DNA of 61,847 bases from Bacteroidota bacterium (GTDB taxonomy: Bacteria; Bacteroidota; Bacteroidia; 2-12-FULL-35-15): assembly GCA_023251835.1 (NCBI GenBank), contig JAHEXZ010000025.1, positions 1-61,847 on the forward strand, written 5' to 3'. This document shows positions 27,580 through 35,241 of this stretch, in pieces. Made by a program: the position numbers and the translations under genes. Positions within the stretch are counted from its first letter, which is position 1; every line of letters starts with the position of its first letter. The notes beneath the pieces were generated by a model, which searched no databases, was not told the DNA's origin, and saw only the letters and a program-made list of their open reading frames with translations.

Positions 27580-28402
27580 CGTAAAATTATTTGAGCATAA
27601 GCAAATACGGTCTGCGTGGAACGAGGGAGAAGAAAAGTGGTATTTTTCAATTGTAGATGTTATTGGTGTTTTAACCGATAGTTCCAAGCCGGGAAATTAC
27701 TGGAAGGTTTTAAAACATCGTTTATTAAAAGAAGGCAACCAGTCGGTTACAAATTGTAACCAACTGAAATTGCAATCTGCCGATGGCAAGTTTTACAATA
27801 CCGATGTGGGCAATACAGAACAATTGCTTAGGTTAATACAATCTATCCCATCGCCCAAAGCCGAGCCTTTTAAGCTTTGGTTGGCACAGGTAGGCTATGA
27901 GCGTATTGAAGAAACTGAAAATCCCGAACTAAGTTTTGACCGCGCCATGCAAACCTATTTACAAAAAGGCTACAGCAAAGCATGGATTAACCAACGCTTA
28001 AAAAGTATTGAAGTAAGAAAAGAACTTACCGATGAGTGGGAGAACAGCGGTGTAAAAAAAGGAAACGAGTTTGCTATTTTAACCGATATAATTACCAAAG
28101 CCTGGAGCGGCAAAACAGTTAAAGAGTATAAAAAGCACAAAAACCTGAAAAAAGAAAGCCTACGAGACCACATGACCAATCTTGAATTGGTTTTAAATAT
28201 GTTGGCAGAAGCTACTACTACAGAAATATCGAAAGAGAAGAAGCCAAAAAATTTAACTGAAAATAAAATAATTGCACAACAGGGTGGCATCATTGTCGGA
28301 AATACACGTAAACAAATTGAAGCAAAAACCGGCAAAAAAATTGTAAGCCCCAATAACGCAAAAGAGCTTACCGGCAAGAAAAATACAAAGAAATTAAAAT
28401 GA
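27572..28402 (+). CDS. BRO-N domain / DinD-like protein
   Basis: Protein of 276 residues. The first 110 residues resemble a BRO-N (phage antirepressor-type DNA-binding) domain: KLFEHKQIRSAWNEGEEKWYFSIVDVIGVLTDS. The C-terminal half resembles the C-terminal part of E. coli DinD (LKKESLRDHMTNLELVLNMLAEATT, then a GNTRKQIEAKTGK segment), a damage-inducible protein that inhibits RecA filament activity. Start ATG 27572 overlaps the end of the restriction gene by 8 bp, preceded by GAGGGAGG, and its own stop overlaps the next start by 4 bp, so the three genes are translationally coupled. A regulatory or DNA-damage-linked role in the restriction system is an inference. Confidence 0.78.
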   Translation: MSNVKLFEHKQIRSAWNEGEEKWYFSIVDVIGVLTDSSKPGNYWKVLKHRLLKEGNQSVTNCNQLKLQSADGKFYNTDVGNTEQLLRLIQSIPSPKAEPFKLWLAQVGYERIEETENPELSFDRAMQTYLQKGYSKAWINQRLKSIEVRKELTDEWENSGVKKGNEFAILTDIITKAWSGKTVKEYKKHKNLKKESLRDHMTNLELVLNMLAEATTTEISKEKKPKNLTENKIIAQQGGIIVGNTRKQIEAKTGKKIVSPNNAKELTGKKNTKKLK

Positions 28403-28785
28403 GTAAAGATATACGTATACAACTTGCTTTGGATAATTGGGATGATTATGTAATCCAGTTAGCAAGCATGTCCGATAAAGCACTTGTAGAAAAATTAGAA
28501 GTAATTAATATGCAAGCGGTAATTGCTCACGAAAAAAATATTTCTTCATCATCTGAGTTACTTGAAATTTGGTGGCGACAAGTTGTAGAAGCACGCACCT
28601 ACAAAGCCGAAAACAATATCCCCGATGCACCCAACGAAATTGAATTAGCCATTGCCGATATTGAAACCTTTGTTGCTAAATCCGAACAACGTCAGGATGT
28701 TTTAAATGAAATGACACAACCTGTTCAGCAATCTCGCCCTAAAGTTCAACAGCATAATAATGACAGCCAGCTATCGCTATTTTAG
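28399..28785 (+). CDS. Small acidic protein ending in a sliding-clamp-binding motif
   Basis: Protein of 128 residues starting at ATG 28399, which overlaps the previous stop (ATGA). It is helical and acidic, without a recognised domain, rich in Glu, Asp and Gln, with tryptophans in the middle (LEIWWRQVVEAR). The last 30 residues are Gln/Ser/Asn-rich and look disordered, ending exactly with QLSLF, the consensus pentapeptide by which proteins bind the DNA polymerase III beta clamp. It is therefore probably tethered to replication forks. It forms one operon with the restriction enzyme and the BRO-N/DinD-like gene. Confidence 0.75.
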   Translation: MSKDIRIQLALDNWDDYVIQLASMSDKALVEKLEVINMQAVIAHEKNISSSSELLEIWWRQVVEARTYKAENNIPDAPNEIELAIADIETFVAKSEQRQDVLNEMTQPVQQSRPKVQQHNNDSQLSLF

Positions 28786-28935
28786 AAAAAAACTATAAAA
28801 GCAAGCTACCCTGGATTCATTATAGAATTTGGAGAAGATGAACCTTATCGTAAACAACAGTATTCCAAACTGTTTATTGCCTATGACAATCTTGAAAAAG
28901 CTTGGAAAGAATGGCTTGACTTGGTTCAAAAATAA
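28786..28935 (+). pseudogene. In-frame coding fragment downstream of the island, no start codon
   Basis: After the TAG at 28783-28785 the same frame stays open for 49 codons to TAA 28933-28935, with a protein-like composition (ASYPGFIIEFGEDEPYRK, then SKLFIAYDNLEKAWKEWL). No ATG, GTG or TTG start is available in this piece. It may be the remnant C-terminus of a lost gene, a stop-codon read-through extension, or a gene using an ATA start at 28795. The family is not recognised. Confidence 0.4.
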
Positions 28936-29032
28936 TATAACGACCGCCAGCATTCCACAGACAAATGCATTGCATAGTCTGCTGATTTTTGCAAACTCAT
29001 ACAGTAGAAGTATTAAAACCAATCTTAATGTC

Positions 29033-29040
29033 TTAAATTT
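29033..29040 (+). promoter_or_regulatory. -7 promoter element for the Smr gene
   Basis: TAAATTTG matches TAnnTTTG and lies only 5 bases before the ATG at 29046, so transcription would begin at or next to the start codon (a nearly leaderless mRNA). No clear -33 element was seen. Confidence 0.4.
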
Positions 29041-29045
29041 GCAAT

Positions 29046-30089
29046 ATGAAATTTAAAATTGGTGATAAAGTCTGCTTTTTAAACGAAAAAGGAGAAGGAA
29101 CAATTACTACAATCATTAATAAAACTACTGTAGGCGTTACTATAGAAGAGGATTTTATAATACCTTATGCTATTTCAGAGTTGGTTTCTGTTAATAATGA
29201 TACAGACCATATACCATCTGCACAAAAAGCTATAGTAAACACCTCTGTTGAAGAAACAAGACGCTCAACTGTAGAAACAAAAAAAATTCTGCCCCAAAAA
29301 GAAAAAGAAGGAATTTATATTGCTTTTTCTCCTGAGAACATAAATGATATCACGTATTCTGATTTTAATGTATGGCTAATCAACGCTACTAATTATAAGA
29401 TACTATTTACATATTCATTGTTCCAAAATGGTAGTTATATCACTATAGAAACAGGCACTATAAAAGAGAATGCATCACTACTGCTTGAAACCATCAACAG
29501 AAAAAAATTACACGATTATTCTACTTTTAAAATTGATATTTTATTTTTTGATGAGAAACCGTATTCGCCACAGCCTCCAATCACTGAACTAATAAAACTA
29601 AAACCTGTTAAACTGTATAAAGAGAATGCTTTTGCAGTTAATGATTTTATCCCGGACAAAGCATTGGTAATAGATGTTTGCTCTTTTGATAATTATGAAG
29701 AAAAAATAAATCTCCAACCTCAGACAGATCTTTCAAAAATATTGTTCCGGAAACAAACCTATTCTGAAACCTCAAAAAAATCAAAACCACACATAAACAA
29801 TGGCCCCGCCTATGAAATGGAGATAGATCTTCACATCGAAGAACTATTAGATAATTATAAAGGAATGAGTAATGCTGAAATAATACAGGTACAGCTTAAA
29901 CACTTTCAGCAAGCTCTGGATAAAGCCATTAATGAACATTATAGAAAACTAATTATTATTCACGGTGTTGGTAATGGCAGATTAAAACACGAGGTCCGCA
30001 CTATACTCTCATCGTACAAAAACCTTCAGTATTACGATGCATCTTATAGTAAATATGGCTTCGGTGCCACGGAAATTTTAATTCACTGA
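29046..30089 (+). CDS. DUF2027/Smr-domain protein
   Basis: Protein of 347 residues. The N-terminal 50 residues form a KOW/Tudor-like beta segment (FKIGDKVCFLNEKGEGTITTIINKTTVGVTIEEDF), followed by the DUF2027 part found in Bacteroidota. The C-terminal 90 residues are a Smr domain with the DLHIEEL motif and HGVGNGRLKHEVRTIL (HGxGxG), as in the nuclease end of MutS2. Smr domains nick DNA or cut RNA at stalled ribosomes; no MutS ATPase part is present. It lies directly downstream of the restriction island but seems to have its own promoter, and is probably a housekeeping gene. Confidence 0.85.
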   Translation: MKFKIGDKVCFLNEKGEGTITTIINKTTVGVTIEEDFIIPYAISELVSVNNDTDHIPSAQKAIVNTSVEETRRSTVETKKILPQKEKEGIYIAFSPENINDITYSDFNVWLINATNYKILFTYSLFQNGSYITIETGTIKENASLLLETINRKKLHDYSTFKIDILFFDEKPYSPQPPITELIKLKPVKLYKENAFAVNDFIPDKALVIDVCSFDNYEEKINLQPQTDLSKILFRKQTYSETSKKSKPHINNGPAYEMEIDLHIEELLDNYKGMSNAEIIQVQLKHFQQALDKAINEHYRKLIIIHGVGNGRLKHEVRTILSSYKNLQYYDASYSKYGFGATEILIH

Positions 30090-30138
30090 AACACTATAAA
30101 TAGAAGCCAATCTATATTTGATGCACCCTTCCTGCATC

Positions 30139-30285
30139 TATACTTCGGCTGAATTAGTTTGCAATAGTTCGACAAGCTCACTAACCATTGCAAACTCATT
30201 CGCTCAGCATTACTGACTCTAACATGATTTGCTATAGTTCGACAAGCTCACTAACCATCGCAAACTCAGTAGATTCAGTATATCT
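30139..30285. repeat. Family B doublet, left arm of the rnpB-flanking inverted repeat (copies B2 and B3)
   Basis: There are two tandem units of about 73 bp, B2 (30139-30212) and B3 (30213-30285). Each is an imperfect palindrome with TTTGCAAT/TTTGCTAT at one side, TTCGACAAGCTCACTAACC in the middle and TGCAAA/CGCAAA at the other. The doublet matches the reverse complement of 30825-30970 with about 13 differences over 146 aligned positions by hand. Confidence 0.9.
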
Positions 30286-30331
30286 TCCTGCTTTCGGCTA
30301 TTTTTTTAACACTAAAAACCTATTTTTTTTG

Positions 30332-30339
30332 TATCTTTG
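30332..30339 (+). promoter_or_regulatory. -7 promoter element of rnpB
   Basis: TATCTTTG fits TAnnTTTG and ends 5-6 bases before the predicted 5' end of the RNase P RNA. The -33 region is T-rich but has no exact TTTG at the expected spacing. Confidence 0.65.
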
Positions 30340-30344
30340 CAATT

Positions 30345-30717
30345 GCAGGCCGTTCTATCGCCCCAGCTATTAGCAGGGGAGGAAAGTCCGGGCAACACAG
30401 AGCATCCCACTTCCTAACAGGAAGGTTCTTTCTGCAAACAGTGGAAAGAAACAGCAAGTGCCACAGAAAATTACAGCCCTTCAGAAATGTGGGTGATGGT
30501 GAAAATGTGAGGTAAGAGCTCACGGGAATGGTTGGTGACAGCTATTTCGGGTAAACCTTGGGAGTTGAAAGACCAAATAAACCGGAGCTTAAGAGCTGCT
30601 CGCTCAATTCCGGAGGGTAGGTTGCTTGATCCTTCCCGTGAGGGAAGGGCTAGATAAATGATAGAACCTGTCCGCCTTAGGCGGACTCGACAGAACCCGG
30701 CTTACAGGCCTGTTTTT
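30345..30717 (+). ncRNA. rnpB: RNase P RNA, bacterial class A
   Basis: Catalytic RNA of RNase P, which removes tRNA 5' leaders. The conserved 5' core GAGGAAAGTCCGGGC (about 30378-30392) and the 3' core ACAGAACCCGGCTTACA (about 30690) are present. The P1 helix is closed by CAGGCC at 30346-30351 and GGCCTG at 30707-30712, followed by a T-run that probably ends transcription. A perfect hairpin GTCCGCC-TTA-GGCGGAC at 30670-30686 occupies the P19-like position. The gene is bracketed by inverted family B doublets, which do not interrupt it. Confidence 0.95.
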
Positions 30718-30764
30718 AAATTATTCTCCACTGTTTCTTCCATAATTGAAGCCGGGGGAAGGCT

Positions 30765-30795
30765 TTTGTTTATCTAAAATATTAGATTATTTTTG
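30765..30795 (+). promoter_or_regulatory. Promoter of the E2 gene
   Basis: TTTG at 30765-30768, exactly 19 bases, then TATTTTTG at 30788-30795: a complete Bacteroidota promoter. The transcript would run for about 215 bases before the ATG at 31017 and would include family B copies B4 and B5 in its 5' leader. Confidence 0.7.
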
Positions 30796-30824
30796 TAAAT
30801 TATAAACAAACCATGAGGATATAT

Positions 30825-30970
30825 ATTGAATCTTACTGAATTTGCGATGGTTAGTGAGCTTGTCGAACTATAGCAAAGGCCGTTAGATTCAGTAATACTG
30901 AGCGAATGAGTTTGCAATGGTTAGTGAGCTTGTCGAACTATTGCAAATTCATTCAGCCGGAGCATATTCC
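30825..30970. repeat. Family B doublet, right arm of the rnpB-flanking inverted repeat (copies B4 and B5)
   Basis: Two tandem units, B4 (about 30825-30892) and B5 (about 30893-30970), are the reverse complement of the left arm in the same mirror order (B4 matches B3, B5 matches B2). The two longest perfect matches to the left arm are about 50 and 37 bases. Confidence 0.9.
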
Positions 30971-31016
30971 CTTTCATGGGTAATACTTATCGACAATTAT
31001 TAGCAACTACATAATA

Positions 31017-32354
31017 ATGGCACAAGTAGAGTTAATTATGCCTAAAATGGGCGAAAGCGTTGCAGAAGCAACAATCATCAAATGGTTAAAAAAAGAAGGG
31101 GATCAGATTGATGCTGATGAAACCGTATTGGAAATTGCTACCGATAAAGTAGATAGTGAAATTCCTTCGACTGCTGCCGGAACTCTTGTTAAACGTTTGT
31201 ATAACGAAGGTGATATTGTTCAGGTAGGTAAAGCTATTGCACTCATCTCAACAGATGCTGGAGGCACTGCTATTATAGAAAATAAAATAAAATCGCCCCA
31301 ACTAAAAACAGAAACGGTTTCCCAGCCCGTTACAACACCTGACTCCAAACAAACAGTAATTATTGGAAAAAATTCTTCCTCCGGTAAATTTTTCTCCCCT
31401 CTTGTGCGCAATATTGCTAAAGAGGAGAAAATTACAATGGAAGAGTTGGAGTCTATTGCGGGAACCGGAGCCAATGGCAGGGTTACCAAAAATGATATAC
31501 TGGCTTACCTTCCAACAAGAGGAAAACAAACAGCCTTTACCATAAAAGAAAAGGAGGAAAATAAAGCTCAACCACAAGTTACTAAAACTACCACATTAAT
31601 AAACGAAACAGCAACAAACAACAAACCTGCTGTTAGCGTAAATGCGGGTGACGAAATAATTGAAATGGACAGGATGCGCAAGCTCATTGCCGATCACATG
31701 GTGATGAGCAAACACACCTCACCTCATGTTACTTCGTTTGTTGAAGCTGATGTTACCAATATTGTAGTATGGCGTGAAAAAGTAAAAAAGAATTTTGAAA
31801 AACGCGAAGGTGAAAAATTAACCTTCACTCCTATCTTCATTGAAGCATTGGTAAAAGCCATTAAGGATTTTCCGATGATTAATATTTCGGTTGATGGCTC
31901 CAAAATTATTAAACGTAAGAATATCAATATAGGTATGGCAACTGCCCTTGCATCAGGTAATCTTATTGTGCCGGTTATTAAAAATGCCGATACACTCAAC
32001 CTTATTGGTCTTACTAAACAAGTAAATGATTTAGCAAACCGTGCCCGTAGCGGAAAGCTTTCTCCTGATGATATTCAGGGTGGCACTTATACAATTTCAA
32101 ATGTAGGTTCTTTTGGTAATGTGATGGGAACTCCTATCATTAATCAGCCACAGGTAGCTATTATGGCTGTTGGTGCCATCAAGAAAAAGCCTGCCGTTAT
32201 TGAAACACCAACGGGTGACCTGATTGGCATACGCCACTTTATGTTCCTTTCACATTCCTATGATCATAGGGTTGTTGATGGTTCTTTAGGTGGTCAGTTT
32301 GTTCGTAGAGTAGCCGACTATCTTGAACAATGGGATATAAACCGTGAGTTTTAA
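31017..32354 (+). CDS. 2-oxo acid dehydrogenase complex E2 component (dihydrolipoamide acyltransferase)
   Basis: Core acyltransferase of 445 residues in a 2-oxo acid dehydrogenase complex. An N-terminal lipoyl domain carries the lipoylated lysine in EIATDKVDSEIPS (K near 44). A peripheral subunit-binding domain (FFSPLVRNIAKEEKI...GANGRVTKNDILAYL) lies near 125-165. The C-terminal catalytic domain ends in HSYDHRVVDG, with the active-site His and Asp. The flexible linkers between domains are rich in Thr, Pro and Lys. A branched-chain type is the likeliest, but pyruvate and 2-oxoglutarate types cannot be excluded, because the E1 and E3 genes are not nearby. The ATG at 31017 gives the normal AQVELIMPKMGESV start. 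Confidence 0.93.
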   Translation: MAQVELIMPKMGESVAEATIIKWLKKEGDQIDADETVLEIATDKVDSEIPSTAAGTLVKRLYNEGDIVQVGKAIALISTDAGGTAIIENKIKSPQLKTETVSQPVTTPDSKQTVIIGKNSSSGKFFSPLVRNIAKEEKITMEELESIAGTGANGRVTKNDILAYLPTRGKQTAFTIKEKEENKAQPQVTKTTTLINETATNNKPAVSVNAGDEIIEMDRMRKLIADHMVMSKHTSPHVTSFVEADVTNIVVWREKVKKNFEKREGEKLTFTPIFIEALVKAIKDFPMINISVDGSKIIKRKNINIGMATALASGNLIVPVIKNADTLNLIGLTKQVNDLANRARSGKLSPDDIQGGTYTISNVGSFGNVMGTPIINQPQVAIMAVGAIKKKPAVIETPTGDLIGIRHFMFLSHSYDHRVVDGSLGGQFVRRVADYLEQWDINREF

Positions 32355-32362
32355 AAAGCCCT

Positions 32363-33844
32363 TTGGAAAAACACATTTTAAGTAAATCAACATTTTTGCG
32401 TGGGCTGCAGTGCTTCAAATCCTTATACCTGTATAAGAATTTTATTCACCTGCGCGATCCTCTATCCCCGGAACAAAAAGCGATTTTTAACAGGGGAAAC
32501 AATGTAGGTACACTTGCACAACAACTTTTCCCCGGAGGTATTGATGCTACTCCCGAAAAACGTTCAGACAATACCGCAGCAGTTGAAAAAACACAGCAAC
32601 TTATTAATAACGGAGTTGAGATAATATATGAGGCTGCTTTCCAGCACGAGCAGGTACTTGCAATACTTGACATACTTGTAAAAAAAGACAATCACTGGTA
32701 TGCCTATGAAGTAAAAAGTTCAGCTAAAATTTCTCAAACCTATTTACTTGATGCCTCCATTCAATACTGGATTATTACCAGGTCAGGGATTCCATTGACA
32801 GATATATCACTTATCACCATCAATAATCAGTATATGAAATGTGGAGCGTTGGATTTAAAGAAATTATTCAATTTCACTTCTGTAAAACAGGATGTCTTAC
32901 GTAACCAGGCGTTAATAGAGGAAAAGATACATCTATCTAAACAAGTATGTATAAATCCTAAAATACCGGAAATTCAAATTGGAGAACAGTGCTTTAGCCC
33001 ATACAACTGCGATTTTATAGGCTTATGTTGGAAAAATGTTCCTAAAAACTCTGTGTTTGAAATAAATGCGGTACCTAAAACAGAACTGTTCAATTTATAT
33101 CATGCCGGCAATAAAACTATTAATGAAATACCAATAGTCAATGCATTGGATAAAAATGCCAATATTCATATACAAGCTGTAAAAAAAGGAGAAGCACACG
33201 TTAATGTCCCTGGAATCAAAATTTTTTTAGACAAGATTTCTTACCCGCTTTTTTTCATGGATTTCGAAACCTTTATGCCGGCTGTTCCCCTATATGATAA
33301 TACTAAACCCTATCAGCACATTCCATTTCAATATTCATTACACTATAAAAAAAATAAAGAAGTAACAGCCGAACATTTTTATTTTCTGGCTGATCAGGGA
33401 ACTGACCCAAGAAAAGCCTTTCTGGAAAGTCTTTTGAAACACACTGAAACGTCAGGAACTATTTTAGTATTTGATGCATTAATGGAACGTAACATTCTCA
33501 ATGCACTAAAAAAAAAACTTCCCGAATATTCTGCCGAAATTGACTTACGTTTAAACCGGATTGTGGATTTGATGCAACCTTTCCAGGAACGTAGCTATTA
33601 TCATCCGGCAATGAAAAATTCACATTCTATAAAAAATATACTTCATGCTTTAGTACCTGACCTAAACTATAAAGATTTAAAGATATCAAGCGGAAGCATT
33701 GCTATGTCAGCATTTGAACAACTACAAACAGAAACTGATTTATTAAAAATTATGCAAACAAAGGAAGAACTACTGGAATATTGCAAATTAGATACACTTG
33801 CAATGGTTAAAATTTTTGAGATTCTTGAAAAACAGGTTATATAG
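32363..33844 (+). CDS. DUF2779-family protein (nuclease-like)
   Basis: Protein of 493 residues. The N-terminal half contains a PD-(D/E)xK-like core (ILDILVKKDNHWYAYEVKSS) and cysteines typical of Fe-S-containing nucleases (FLRGLQC near residue 17; QCFSPYNCDFIGLCW near 220). The C-terminal half is DUF2779, an RNase H-like/DEDD-type exonuclease fold with FFMDFETF and a closing LEYCKLDTLAMVKIF. The start is TTG at 32363, 8 bp after the E2 stop, and gives the MEKHILSKSTFLRGLQC start common in the family. Substrate and role are unknown; DNA or RNA processing is likely from the fold. Confidence 0.85.
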   Translation: MEKHILSKSTFLRGLQCFKSLYLYKNFIHLRDPLSPEQKAIFNRGNNVGTLAQQLFPGGIDATPEKRSDNTAAVEKTQQLINNGVEIIYEAAFQHEQVLAILDILVKKDNHWYAYEVKSSAKISQTYLLDASIQYWIITRSGIPLTDISLITINNQYMKCGALDLKKLFNFTSVKQDVLRNQALIEEKIHLSKQVCINPKIPEIQIGEQCFSPYNCDFIGLCWKNVPKNSVFEINAVPKTELFNLYHAGNKTINEIPIVNALDKNANIHIQAVKKGEAHVNVPGIKIFLDKISYPLFFMDFETFMPAVPLYDNTKPYQHIPFQYSLHYKKNKEVTAEHFYFLADQGTDPRKAFLESLLKHTETSGTILVFDALMERNILNALKKKLPEYSAEIDLRLNRIVDLMQPFQERSYYHPAMKNSHSIKNILHALVPDLNYKDLKISSGSIAMSAFEQLQTETDLLKIMQTKEELLEYCKLDTLAMVKIFEILEKQVI

Positions 33845-33854
33845 ACAGGATACT

Positions 33855-34496
33855 TTATAGCTCAATTAATTTTGCTTCTTTTACCACAACATTCAATTCA
33901 CTTATCATCATTGCTGTAGCACCCCATACTATTAAACCTTCGATTTCGTAACAAGGCGTTTTTATTTTATAACCACTGCTGTTAGTAACTGTTTTTTCCA
34001 TTATCGCAACATTGTTCAAACCAAATAAATCAACAGTAATTATTTTTTGAACTTCATATCCATTCATCACTAACTCTGGCTGTTTTCCTAAAAAACCTAT
34101 AAAAGGAGATACTAAAAAGTTACTTGGAGGAATATATATATCCGTGAGCTTGCCAATGATTGTAATTGTATTATCTGTAATACCAACCTCCTCGTAAGTT
34201 TCGCGCAAAGCAGTTTGTTGTATGTCAATATCTGTTTCTTCAAATTTCCCTCCCGGGAAAGCCACCTGTCCGCTATGAACACCGTTATAAACAGGGCGTT
34301 GTATTAGCAATGTAAAAATGCTGCTTTCAAAAGGAAACAACACTATTAAAACAGCGCTTCTTCTCGGGTTGTATTTTTTAATTTCAGATGGCTGAACGGG
34401 CTGCCTGCCCGCAGGAGCCATTAAAAATTGGGCTTCTTTCCCCGGTAAGGGCTGTTGCAGACGAATTCTTAATTGCTCAAAAAATCTGGTAGACAT
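33855..34496 (-). CDS. Nudix hydrolase, CoA pyrophosphatase-like
   Basis: Hydrolase of 213 residues with an intact Nudix box: GGKFEETDIDIQQTALRETYEEVGI fits G-x5-E-x7-R-E-U-x-E-E-x-G-U and is preceded by GQVAFPG. The upstream NPRRSAVLIVLFPFESSIFTLLIQRPVYNGVHSGQVAFPGG segment is typical of the NudL/CoA diphosphatase group, which splits CoA into 4'-phosphopantetheine and 3',5'-ADP. A short palindromic stretch (GCCTGCCCGCAGG, about 34400-34412) encodes extra residues in the loop before this segment. It converges with the DUF2779 gene. Substrate specificity is inferred only. Confidence 0.87.
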   Translation of the reverse strand: MSTRFFEQLRIRLQQPLPGKEAQFLMAPAGRQPVQPSEIKKYNPRRSAVLIVLFPFESSIFTLLIQRPVYNGVHSGQVAFPGGKFEETDIDIQQTALRETYEEVGITDNTITIIGKLTDIYIPPSNFLVSPFIGFLGKQPELVMNGYEVQKIITVDLFGLNNVAIMEKTVTNSSGYKIKTPCYEIEGLIVWGATAMMISELNVVVKEAKLIEL

Positions 34497-34841
34497 AATT
34501 TTCTGAAGTTTTCTAAATGCTATAATTTATATCAAACAAGAAACGGTTAACTTTTAAGAAAATCCATCTGTGGCATTCTGTACGGCAAGAGAACTTTTAA
34601 CAAAAACTAAAAAATACCTTATTCGATATAAACTCTACGATTTTAAAAGTATGAAAATTAAATTTAATAAATCTCTTGTTAATAAAGTGGTTAACAAAAT
34701 TCATTAAAAACTAAATATTTTGGAACAGGGCTGAAACCAAATCAAATTTTAAGCGTACAAGAATCGGTTTTCAACATGAAAATATCGGTAGTTTGCACAA
34801 AATATCCTGTAAAAATTTAATAATCATTTAACTGTACAATT
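34497..34841. other. 345-bp gap before the small tandem paralogues
   Basis: AT-rich sequence between divergent genes; it should hold the Nudix promoter and that of the small paralogues. I saw no RNA gene, repeat or convincing TAnnTTTG promoter. Confidence 0.5.
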
Positions 34842-35054
34842 ATGAGCTTAGAACAATTACAGGAAATAGTTGACTGGCTGAAACACCAAATAAAGTATCT
34901 GGAGTCTTCTATCAGCGAAGCGCAGCAAACAAACAATTATGGCCGGAAGCTGCAACATGAAGGTATGCGTGATGCTTTTATTAAGTGTTTAAACCAATTG
35001 AATAAATATATGCGGAAAAGAAATGTCAATAAGCCTATAGAAAATAACATCTAA
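34842..35054 (+). CDS. Small helical protein, tandem paralogue 1
   Basis: Protein of 70 residues with no known domain, predicted as two helices (EQLQEIVDWLKHQIKYLESSIS and HEGMRDAFIKCLNQLNKYM) with no signal peptide. It aligns without gaps over about 50 residues with the protein encoded 11 bp downstream (35066-35236), sharing the pattern EQ-Q...WL...QI...E...QTN-Y...EGM..A..KCLN.L.K. Such conservation after duplication argues that both are real genes. Function unknown. Confidence 0.7.
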   Translation: MSLEQLQEIVDWLKHQIKYLESSISEAQQTNNYGRKLQHEGMRDAFIKCLNQLNKYMRKRNVNKPIENNI

Positions 35055-35065
35055 ACTATATTCCT

Positions 35066-35236
35066 ATGAACCCGGAACAAATACAACAAATGCTTAGATG
35101 GCTGAACCAACAAATCATTAATTCTAATGAATCAATGAATGAGGCACACCAAACAAATAGCTATTGCAAAGAAACACAATGCGAGGGGATGAAAGAAGCC
35201 TATTTGAAATGCCTAAACAAACTAAGCAAAATTTAA
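35066..35236 (+). CDS. Small helical protein, tandem paralogue 2
   Basis: Protein of 56 residues from ATG 35066 to TAA 35236: MNPEQIQQMLRWLNQQIIN at the start and KCLNKLSKI at the end. It is the second copy of the 34842 protein, shorter at the C-terminus, with two extra cysteines in the middle (SYCKETQCEGM). It is probably cotranscribed with the first copy. Function unknown. Confidence 0.65.
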   Translation: MNPEQIQQMLRWLNQQIINSNESMNEAHQTNSYCKETQCEGMKEAYLKCLNKLSKI

Positions 35237-35241
35237 ATATT

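Noticed and set aside
24574-28785. The island as a type I restriction system or a BREX/DISARM locus
   Set aside because: There is no separate HsdS, HsdR helicase, PglZ, BrxL or DrmA-like protein. Nuclease, methylase and specificity appear in one polypeptide, which fits type IIG.
30188-30523. Small reading frames overlapping rnpB and the repeats
   Set aside because: They coincide with conserved RNase P cores or palindromic repeats and have no protein-like features.
30139-30970. CRISPR array around rnpB
   Set aside because: The repeats are only two per side, palindromic, of unequal similarity, with no constant-length spacers and no cas genes.
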